A DNA stretch of 16,977 nucleotides from Saprospiraceae bacterium. GTDB lineage: Bacteria > Bacteroidota > Bacteroidia > Chitinophagales > Saprospiraceae. Made by a program: the position numbers and the translations under genes. The stretch is taken from NCBI GenBank assembly GCA_020630895.1, contig JAHDII010000043.1:1-16977 (forward strand). Reading direction: 5' to 3'. Below, in pieces: positions 1-6,215 of this stretch; the stretch's first letter is position 1; the number at the start of each line of letters is the position of its first letter. Below the pieces are notes generated by a model. It was not told the DNA's origin. It did no database searches and saw only the letters and a program-made list of their open reading frames with translations.

Positions 1-666
1 GATATAAAAATTATTGGCACTGCTGATAGCGTAGTGAATGCTGCAAAATTATTAAGAACTCAAGAACCTGATTTATTATTTTTAGATATTATGTTAGGCG
101 ATGGAACAAGTTTTGATTTACTTGAAATTTTTCCAAATATTAAATCAAAAATTATTTTTGTAACGGCTTATGAAGAACACGCGATTAAAGCTTTTCGTTT
201 TGCTGCTATTGATTATTTATTAAAGCCCATTAATCCAGAAGATTTAGTAAAAGCAGTCAATCGTGCAAAAAAACAAATCAATAATTCTAATGAAAGTATT
301 AATATTTTAAAAGAGACTATTAAATATCCTGATGCTCTTCCTAAAAAAATATCTTTACATACTCAAGAAAAAATTGCAGTAGTAGAAATAGATAATATTG
401 TAAGATTAGAATCTGATGGAAATAATACTTTATTTATTTTAAATTCTGGAGAAAAAATATTTGTTACCAAAACACTCAAACAATTCGATCAATTATTTTC
501 AGAACATACTTTTTTAAGAACGCATCAATCGCATTTAATTAATACCAATTATATACAAGAGTATGTTAGAAAAGAAGGAGGATATTTAAAAATGAAAAAT
601 GGAAATCATATTCCTGTTGCTGTTAGAAAAAAAGCCACAGTGATTGAAATGTTGGATAATTTGTAA
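1..666 (+). CDS. LytTR-family response regulator, 5' end missing
   Basis: This is a two-component transcription regulator truncated by the left edge. The frame is open from base 1, so the GTG at base 34 is not the true start; roughly 30 residues of the receiver are missing, including the acidic pair near the N terminus. The visible receiver holds LLFLDIM, with the likely phospho-acceptor Asp at residue 29 of the visible part, then the conserved Thr in FVTAYEE and the Lys in YLLKPI. The second half, from about KKISLHTQEK, is a LytTR DNA-binding domain with the typical LESDGNNT, FLRTHQSHLIN and IPVAVRKK blocks. In Bacteroidota such regulators usually sit beside a histidine kinase of the LytS/YehU type, which would lie off the left edge. 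Its stop is 4 nt from the stop of the convergent gene. The family call is firm; the target genes are unknown. Confidence 0.93.
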   Translation, partial: DIKIIGTADSVVNAAKLLRTQEPDLLFLDIMLGDGTSFDLLEIFPNIKSKIIFVTAYEEHAIKAFRFAAIDYLLKPINPEDLVKAVNRAKKQINNSNESINILKETIKYPDALPKKISLHTQEKIAVVEIDNIVRLESDGNNTLFILNSGEKIFVTKTLKQFDQLFSEHTFLRTHQSHLINTNYIQEYVRKEGGYLKMKNGNHIPVAVRKKATVIEMLDNL

Positions 667-670
667 TTTT

Positions 671-1792
671 TCAAGAATAATATTTTTTGATTTGTTGAGT
701 AATTAATAATAATAAATCATATTGTTGAAAACAAAATGTAAGTTCATCTATAATATCCCTTTGATTTTTAAATTCTATATAATAAGTTAATGTACTATTT
801 TTTTCTTTATCCATTCCACGAATAGCATCTTTTCCTTGAATCAATTCTATATCTAAAATATCTTCTGTATTTTTAGATATAGAATGATTTGTTTTTTGAT
901 ATTCTCCAAAAATAATAATTCCAGATAATTTTTTTTCTTCTGTTAATTGATGTATGATTTCGAGATTAAAAATAGATTTAAAAAAAATAATGTCACTACT
1001 TTGTATCAAATACAAATCATCAAATTTTTCATGTCCAGTAATTAAATCCTCTTGACCTAATGACTTTGAAATCGGACTTAATATATTTTCTCTTTTAATT
1101 CGAAAATAATGATTTTTAAAATTAGGACAATCAATATTAATTTCAATTCTAATTTTATTCAATATTTCTTTTATTAAAATATTCGTCTTCAATTCATCTT
1201 CCCTTTTATGAAAATAAATATGTTTGTTTTCAGACGATAAGGAAGAGTTGAATTGTAATTGATAAGGACTAGCTATTTGAGAAAGAATTTCATTTTTTCT
1301 TAATAAATTGATTTGCTGTATTTCTGATTCTTTATCATCCACTAATATAATGGTTCTACCTAAATTTTCAATTCCTCTAGTAATATAATTTCTAACTTCT
1401 TGAGGGTTTTTAACTTGATATAAAGTAATTGTATCTTGTATAGGAGTTTCTTTTAATCGTAAAAAAATATTCTTGTTTTCAATTTCTACATGATCAATTT
1501 CTCTAAAAAGAATTATTTTATTTTGATGAAAATTATCATTTACAATTATTTTTTGATTGGTGATAATATATTCACTATATAATTCACCTTTTATAGAATG
1601 TAAATAAATAACAATAACAACCCAAAGAATAAACCCCATAAAAAAAGCTAACTCAACACTATAATACCCTATTATAAAAATAATAATCAACAGAGCAAGT
1701 CCTCTTAAAAAATGATTCAAGCAATATTGAAACGCTAAATCATTTTTTCTCCATAAAATGGTTTCATCTTTTTCTATGAGACTTTTATACAT
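671..1792 (-). CDS. Two-TM membrane protein with possible bacterial PH-like domain
   Basis: Function unrecognised. The 373-residue protein has a short cytosolic start (residues 1-28) and a hydrophobic hairpin at about 30-45 and 48-66. A soluble region then begins with a strand-rich stretch (YSEYIITNQKIIV, then ILFREIDHVEIENK). This order, two TM segments followed by 'y.iTn.ri.....' and 'i.l..I..v', resembles the bacterial PH-like (YdbS/YdbT, bPH2) membrane proteins. That is an inference from pattern, not a firm assignment. Residues from about 150 to the end form a soluble domain I cannot place. The gene lies 78 nt downstream of the TerD-like gene on the same strand and may be co-transcribed with it. 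The ATG at 1792 was chosen because it gives a sensible cytosolic start; a nearby ATG at 1800 is out of frame. Confidence 0.7.
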   Translation of the reverse strand: MYKSLIEKDETILWRKNDLAFQYCLNHFLRGLALLIIIFIIGYYSVELAFFMGFILWVVIVIYLHSIKGELYSEYIITNQKIIVNDNFHQNKIILFREIDHVEIENKNIFLRLKETPIQDTITLYQVKNPQEVRNYITRGIENLGRTIILVDDKESEIQQINLLRKNEILSQIASPYQLQFNSSLSSENKHIYFHKREDELKTNILIKEILNKIRIEINIDCPNFKNHYFRIKRENILSPISKSLGQEDLITGHEKFDDLYLIQSSDIIFFKSIFNLEIIHQLTEEKKLSGIIIFGEYQKTNHSISKNTEDILDIELIQGKDAIRGMDKEKNSTLTYYIEFKNQRDIIDELTFCFQQYDLLLLITQQIKKYYS

Positions 1793-1870
1793 AGGGGCAT
1801 TTTTTTAAAAACACCAATATAAAAATTTAATTTTAAATGCTAAAATATTTTATTAGACAGAATACTAAAA

Positions 1871-3661
1871 TCAGTCATTCAACAAAGCAATTAAAGAATC
1901 TTTTTGTAAATTTTGTGGCATTAAATCTATATCAAAATCATAACCGTATGATGCTACTATTGCTCCTGCATCAGACAATAATTCTTTGAATGAAATAGGA
2001 TTATGATATTGATAAAAAAGAGCATTTCTTGCAGTATCAGAATGTTCTGAATGACCACTCACACTAATATTTCCAAACCCTGTATTCACTACAACAAAAT
2101 TTAATTGTCCACGATGAGGAATAAATATTCCTACAATTTGTTGACGACTTTTCATTTCTGTTTCAAGCTCTAAAATTAATTCATTAGGATTGAACATATA
2201 ATTTTCACTAACCTTAGAAGCATTTCCAATAATAATTTTGAATTTACAGCCTACTTTTCCACTATATATATTTAAAATAGATAGAGCTGGTGCATCTAAT
2301 TTTCCATTAGTATATAATAATTCTGTTGCTCCTTTTTTTGCATCTGTCATATCTCCAGAATATAGTAAGCCATTTCCTTTATAAGCACTATTCCAACCAA
2401 TTTTCCCTTCTAAAGATAAAGCTGATAAATCTAAATCGTTGGCACCCCATTCATTTTCCCAATATATTCCTGAAACTAATTTTTTAGCACTTATTTTTGT
2501 ACCAATAGGAATATTTCCAATAAACATTTTCTCTGAAGTTGGAATAGCATAATCAATATTTTCAGGATATTTTATTGTTTTTCCCTCAACATTAATATTG
2601 GCTACTAAATCTTCATAAATTATTTTATATACTTCTTTAAAATAATTTAATTTTTTACTCGCTGATCCTTGTTTTGAAAAAGATTTACCATTACGAATTC
2701 TATATAAAAAAGAATCTGCTGCATTCATTCTAGTACGCAAAGCATTAAGCAATCTAATTTTTCTAAAATTATTAACTCTTCCTAATGCTGTTTGAATAGC
2801 TTCAGTTTGATGCTCAATTGAAGTAATGGTATTCAATACATCAATAGGCATAGGTTGGTGCAATATTTTAGATAATTTACTTATTTTATTAATATAAGGT
2901 ATATTAACTCTATTCGATTTAAAAGCTAACCAAATAGGTTTAAATCTATTAAAAATAGTAGCACATTTTTCTAATCCAAAACTATTTAATTCTTCAACAA
3001 TATTTAATTTTTTTTCTTTAATCGCATCAATAGTATTTGAATTTTTTATTAATAAAGTAGACTCTGTAGATAAGTAAACTAAAAATCTTAAAAACTCAAC
3101 TGGATGAGAAGGATACACTCCTGATTGACTAATTATTTTAATCAATGCTTCTTTATTTTTTATATTATCAACGGTCTCAAATTTATGACCTAATAATTCT
3201 AATAATTCTAGTACATCATCAATCGTTTTTTCTTCTAAAGCCAATCCATTTGTAAGCATAGACAAAGCTTTTTCTATTAATTCCTCTTTTTCAATTCCTC
3301 TAATAATTTTAATAGGTAAGTCTTTAACCTTTGGAATATTTAATTTTTCAGCAGGAATATAAATAAAGTTAGAAGTGAAATTTGTACCATAAGTAGTGAA
3401 GTAATGTAAAATTTGATGAATAAATAATTCTTCTCTACTACTCTTTTTTATCATATTCCACGATTTATGAAATGTAGCATTGAATTGTTTTCCGCTTAAT
3501 TTATTTTTTTTAAAATAATTCAAAATTTCTTTAGATGCATAGCTTGCTTTTTCATCAATAATAATACCATAAGCTAAGCCTTGCTTAATATCAATTTCCT
3601 CAGTATATCCACTAGGAACAGCATTAAATAATTTAAGTGCAAGTTCAACAATTCTTTTCAT
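1871..3661 (-). CDS. Helical protein of unknown function with C-terminal TerD-like domain
   Basis: A 596-residue soluble protein with no signal peptide or TM segment. Residues 1 to about 375 are mainly helical and I cannot name a family; recognisable blocks are LFIHQILHYFTTYG (79-92), YIPAEKLNIP (101-110), HPVEFLRFLVYLSTE (186-200) and LYRIRNGKSF (319-328). From about residue 395 the protein resembles the TerD beta-sandwich: N408-D-L-D-L-S413 matches the family's Asp-rich calcium-binding motif, YSGD (434-437) matches the conserved 'SGD' segment, and ALSILNIYSG (459-468) matches the following hydrophobic strand. TerD proteins are calcium-binding cytosolic proteins of tellurium-resistance and stress operons. 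Here the domain is fused to a large helical part and no terB, terC or terZ lies nearby. The membrane protein downstream is the only candidate partner. The coding call is firm; the TerD link is moderate and the function unknown. Confidence 0.72.
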   Translation of the reverse strand: MKRIVELALKLFNAVPSGYTEEIDIKQGLAYGIIIDEKASYASKEILNYFKKNKLSGKQFNATFHKSWNMIKKSSREELFIHQILHYFTTYGTNFTSNFIYIPAEKLNIPKVKDLPIKIIRGIEKEELIEKALSMLTNGLALEEKTIDDVLELLELLGHKFETVDNIKNKEALIKIISQSGVYPSHPVEFLRFLVYLSTESTLLIKNSNTIDAIKEKKLNIVEELNSFGLEKCATIFNRFKPIWLAFKSNRVNIPYINKISKLSKILHQPMPIDVLNTITSIEHQTEAIQTALGRVNNFRKIRLLNALRTRMNAADSFLYRIRNGKSFSKQGSASKKLNYFKEVYKIIYEDLVANINVEGKTIKYPENIDYAIPTSEKMFIGNIPIGTKISAKKLVSGIYWENEWGANDLDLSALSLEGKIGWNSAYKGNGLLYSGDMTDAKKGATELLYTNGKLDAPALSILNIYSGKVGCKFKIIIGNASKVSENYMFNPNELILELETEMKSRQQIVGIFIPHRGQLNFVVVNTGFGNISVSGHSEHSDTARNALFYQYHNPISFKELLSDAGAIVASYGYDFDIDLMPQNLQKDSLIALLND

Positions 3662-3755
3662 GATAATGAATTAAAATTATGCGGGGTCTAAAGTAATTTG
3701 GAAAATTATATTTTTTAGGAAGACCCTTTGCATTTCATTTATTAATTAAAAAATG

Positions 3756-3790
3756 AGGAATAAAAAGTTTTTCAAACTTAATAGATTCCT
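3756..3790 (-). terminator. Hairpin terminator after the tRNA-like gene
   Basis: Read leftward, AGGAAT and AAGTTT pair with AAACTT and ATTCCT around a 3-nt loop, giving two 6-bp blocks separated by a small internal loop. The transcript then continues as CATTTTTTAATT, a usable U-tract. It starts about 10 nt after the tRNA-like gene, as expected for its terminator. The same bases contain TAAGTTTG (3780-3773 leftward), a match to the Bacteroidota promoter box, so this stretch could instead, or also, promote the 596-residue gene. Confidence 0.6.
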
Positions 3791-3799
3791 TTATTTTTG

Positions 3800-3914
3800 G
3801 AGAGACGGCAGGATTCGAACCCGCGACCCACAGATTAACGATTCTGTAGGAAATCCATTTAACCAAAGTTGAGGATTAAAGATTCTGTTGCTCTACCTCT
3901 GAGCTACGCCTCTC
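3800..3914 (-). tRNA. tRNA-like gene with 41-nt insertion at the anticodon arm; isotype uncertain (Asn-GTT candidate)
   Basis: Read leftward from 3913, the acceptor strand AGAGGCG (3913-3907) pairs over 7 bp with CGTCTCT (3807-3801), with one G-U pair. The D-arm is GCTC/GAGC with loop AGAGGTA. The T-arm is GCGGG/CCTGC with loop TTCGAAT (3824-3808), and the variable loop is GGGTC. The anticodon stem's 3' half TCTGT (3834-3830) can pair with ACAGA at 3847-3843 (8-nt loop ATCGTTAA) or with ACAGA at 3888-3884 (49-nt loop). An extra 41 nt therefore lies either between the D-arm and the anticodon stem or inside the anticodon loop. The loop could present GTT (Asn) with C at position 33, or CGT (Thr) preceded by U. 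Base 73 is C and base -1 is G, an extra possible pair. CCA is not encoded. It may be a pseudogene, a tRNA needing unusual processing, or a tRNA-derived RNA. Confidence 0.6.
3833..3888. repeat. Direct repeat, 15 nt, flanking 26-nt spacer inside the tRNA-like gene
   Basis: Plus-strand copies GATTAACGATTCTGT (3833-3847) and GATTAAAGATTCTGT (3874-3888) differ at one base. The 26-nt spacer is 3848-3873, so removing one copy plus the spacer deletes 41 nt and restores a nearly normal tRNA with an 8-nt anticodon loop. On the transcribed strand the spacer and its edge can form a small hairpin, with AATCC pairing to GGATT. The arrangement resembles a partial duplication or a small insertion with target duplication; the sequence does not decide between them. 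Confidence 0.85.
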
Positions 3915-4101
3915 ATAAAAGGCGAACAGTAAAAGTATCCAAAACTTAAAATAGGAACTGTCTTTGCCTTCATACCCATCAACAAAAAAAATAAAAAATA
4001 ATTCCATAAGAACTATTTTTTCATGAAAAAACAAATTGAGATAATAGACTTTATCACAAAGAAAGGCGAAAAGTAGTTAGGCAAATAGAAACTTTATCAT
4101 A

Positions 4102-4142
4102 AAAAATTAAGGAGCAGCATTAACGCTGCTCCTAATTTTTTA
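4102..4142 (-). terminator. Strong hairpin terminator of the small lipoprotein gene
   Basis: GGAGCAGC (4111-4118) pairs perfectly with GCTGCTCC (4125-4132) around a 6-nt loop. The stem extends through AT pairs with one bulged A, and both sides carry A/T tracts, so read leftward it ends in TTAATTTTTT. It lies about 45 nt past the lipoprotein stop. Because it is nearly symmetric it could act in both directions. Between it and the tRNA-like gene (3915-4101) I see no gene, only AT-rich sequence including a 16-nt palindrome at 4016-4031. Confidence 0.85.
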
Positions 4143-4185
4143 CTTATATTTATTAGCTTAGTAGAGGTTAATTTTCCACCCTGTG

Positions 4186-4572
4186 TTACTGGCGTGCGTA
4201 GGTGATGGGTGCTCCATTCCAAGTACCTTCAAACTGATCACAATTGAAATTAGTTGTTGATACTTGTATAACGTCTCCTGTAGAATAAGTTAAAGTCATT
4301 GTAGTTGTAGTTTGATCTACAGTATATGTACCAGCTCCTCCATTAGAAGTAGTGTAAGTACCATCTGTATTAAACACATCTGTAGCAGTTCCTGTTGCAA
4401 AAGTAAGATTCCAAGTTCCTACAATATAATTTTGGGTGAAATCTGCACAAACACAAATACCTTCTACACAAGTAGCGTCATACTCGCATGTTACATCTTT
4501 ACAAGGATCTCCACAAGAGAAAGAAAAGGCTGAAAAAGCCATAACAATAAAAACAAACTTAAAAATTTTCAT
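4186..4572 (-). CDS. Small lipoprotein with EGF-like Cys cluster and lipocalin-like body
   Basis: A 128-residue predicted lipoprotein. Residues 1-19 form a signal peptide ending in FSFS, with lipidated Cys20 followed by Gly-Asp, so it should be anchored in a membrane facing the periplasm or, after export, the cell surface. Next comes a Cys-rich stretch, DPCKDVTCEYDATCVEGIC, continuing CVC, with Cys24, 29, 35, 40 and 42. This has the spacing of the first part of an EGF-like module as seen in other Bacteroidota surface proteins. From about residue 50, IVGTWNLTFATG and repeated short beta strands rich in Thr and Gly resemble the lipocalin-like fold of small Bacteroidota lipoproteins. The ligand is unknown. 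It is a single-gene unit with its own terminator. The lipoprotein call is firm; the domain calls are moderate. Confidence 0.82.
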   Translation of the reverse strand: MKIFKFVFIVMAFSAFSFSCGDPCKDVTCEYDATCVEGICVCADFTQNYIVGTWNLTFATGTATDVFNTDGTYTTSNGGAGTYTVDQTTTTMTLTYSTGDVIQVSTTNFNCDQFEGTWNGAPITYARQ

Positions 4573-4728
4573 ATTTACTTTTTTTTTGTGAAGATAAAAA
4601 ATTATTTAAAATAAAAACTCCTCTCCTAACACTAACTTATTCATATATTTGAAAAATAAAGAAGATATAATAACTGTAATCTGAGAATTAATTTATTGTT
4701 GACTTTGCGGATGTATCCACAACTTAGA

Positions 4729-6213
4729 TTAATTTAATTTTAAATCTTTTATAGAATAGAAAAATATACTTCCAAAACCTAGAGCTAACATGGCGTGAAA
4801 TGGAATAAAACCTTTATATCCATAAAAGAGTCCCATCACTAAAGCGAAGGCAAAATAAAGAGTCATTACTCCTTCCATAAAAATCACCCAATTCCATTTG
4901 AATGAAAAATATTCTTTTTTTCTAAACGAATCTTTAATTCCTTTTATATTAAACTTAGGGGTTCTAATAAATGGAGATTTTTTTCCTCTATAGCCTTGAA
5001 TAACTGCAACCGTATTATGAAAAGATAAGCCCATAGAAAGTGCTAAAAATATGGGAAATAATATGGTAAATTTTAAAATAATTTTCCAAAGAGAAGTTTC
5101 TAATTCTGCTCTTCTATTCCCTACAAAAAATACCAATCCTATAATTAAAAAACCCATTTGAAAAATAGTAAAGACTGTTAAATTCAAATCTGTTCGAGGT
5201 AATAAAAACATGATAGGTACACTAATCAATCCAGAAAAAAAGATAGAAACAAAAACACTACTCGCTAATAAATGTCCTATACCATGTATTTTTTGTATAA
5301 AAGATAAATTTGATTTTAAAATAGTAGGGATTAATTTTCGAGCTGATTCTGCTCCTCCTTTTTGCCAACGATATTGTTGCGATTTTAATCCATTCATTTC
5401 AGCAGGTAATTCTGCGGGTGAACCTACTTTTTCTAAAAATACAATTTTATATCCTTTCAGTTGAGCTCTATAACTTAAATCTAAATCTTCAGTTAAAGTA
5501 TCTGCTTCCCAACCTCCAGCATCTTCAATAGTTGATTTTCTCCATACCCCTGCTGTACCATTAAATTGTAATAAACATCCTCCTGCTCTTCTTCCTTGTT
5601 GTTCTATTGTAAAATGAGTATTTAGCTGTATCGCTTGAAGACGAGTCAGTAAAGAATAATTTTGATTAATATGTTCCCAACGAGTTTGTACAACTCCTAC
5701 TTTTGGATCTTTAAAATGAGGAACAGTTCTTCTTAAAAAATCTTTTTTAGGTAAAAAATCAGCATCAAAAATAGCAATAAATTCTCCTTGGGCTAAAGGC
5801 ATTGCATCCTTTAAAGCTCCTGCTTTATATCCTGTTCTTATAGTTCTTGTGATATGTTGAATATTAAATCCTTTGGATTGATATTCTGCTACTTTCTTTT
5901 GACATATATCTACCGTTTTATCAGTAGAATCATCTAACACATGAATTTCAAATTTATTTTTAGGATAATCTAAAGATGTAATATTGTCAATCAACCTTTC
6001 TGCCACATAAAGCTCATTAAAAAGAGGCAACTGAATAGTAATAAAAGGCAATTCTACTTCTCCATTTGCATATTCTTCATGTTCATCCTTGAATTTTTTT
6101 ATTCCTTTAGAATAAAAAAATAATAAATTCAACTGCAATAAGCAATACAAAATAATATAAGTAAATGCAGCAAAATATAAACACACTAATACAAAACAAA
6201 TATTTTCTAACAT
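4729..6213 (-). CDS. Membrane family-2 glycosyltransferase, processive type
   Basis: A 494-residue inner-membrane GT2 enzyme of the cellulose-synthase / glucosylceramide-synthase-like group, which adds sugars from a nucleotide-sugar donor to a lipid or growing polysaccharide. It has an N-terminal TM segment (about 8-33), then the cytosolic catalytic domain with VLDDS (Asp94, 95), the DxD metal-nucleotide motif D150-A-D152, the TED catalytic-base motif (Asp243) and QxxRW (Q279-QY-R282-W283), the signature of processive GT2 enzymes. Several TM segments follow (about 318-338, 345-365, 380-398, 443-463, 470-486). No PilZ domain is present. It starts 2 nt after the stop of the upstream glycosyltransferase, so the two are translated from one message. 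Donor and product cannot be read from sequence; lipid glycosylation and exopolysaccharide synthesis are both possible. Confidence 0.9.
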   Translation of the reverse strand: MLENICFVLVCLYFAAFTYIILYCLLQLNLLFFYSKGIKKFKDEHEEYANGEVELPFITIQLPLFNELYVAERLIDNITSLDYPKNKFEIHVLDDSTDKTVDICQKKVAEYQSKGFNIQHITRTIRTGYKAGALKDAMPLAQGEFIAIFDADFLPKKDFLRRTVPHFKDPKVGVVQTRWEHINQNYSLLTRLQAIQLNTHFTIEQQGRRAGGCLLQFNGTAGVWRKSTIEDAGGWEADTLTEDLDLSYRAQLKGYKIVFLEKVGSPAELPAEMNGLKSQQYRWQKGGAESARKLIPTILKSNLSFIQKIHGIGHLLASSVFVSIFFSGLISVPIMFLLPRTDLNLTVFTIFQMGFLIIGLVFFVGNRRAELETSLWKIILKFTILFPIFLALSMGLSFHNTVAVIQGYRGKKSPFIRTPKFNIKGIKDSFRKKEYFSFKWNWVIFMEGVMTLYFAFALVMGLFYGYKGFIPFHAMLALGFGSIFFYSIKDLKLN

Positions 6214-6215
6214 CC

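Noticed and set aside
3684..3725. Inverted repeat GGGTCT/AGACCC before the 596-residue gene
   Set aside because: Six pairs separated by a loop of over 30 nt and no known regulator motif; not enough to call a regulatory structure.
3833..3888. Two-repeat array considered as a minimal CRISPR
   Set aside because: The 15-nt repeat with a single 26-nt spacer lies inside a tRNA-like gene and no cas gene is nearby; partial duplication explains it better.
4016..4031. Perfect 16-nt palindrome TTTTTTCATGAAAAAA
   Set aside because: It is mostly A/T runs around a 4-nt core, expected by chance in this DNA, and no gene starts beside it that it would clearly control.
4312..4533. Rightward open frame of 73 codons opposite the lipoprotein gene
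   Set aside because: It is low-complexity (Cys/Ser/Ile-rich) antisense sequence to a convincing lipoprotein and has no recognisable domain.
4640..4655. Rightward TATATTTG promoter-like box
   Set aside because: No rightward gene follows it; the surrounding genes run leftward, so it is probably a chance match.
4705..4722. 7-bp hairpin TTGCGGA/TCCACAA after the glycosyltransferase stop
   Set aside because: It has a wobble pair and no U-tract on the transcribed strand, so I could not support a terminator call.
5210..5464. Rightward open frame inside the processive glycosyltransferase gene
   Set aside because: It is antisense to conserved motifs including QxxRW and looks like a shadow frame.
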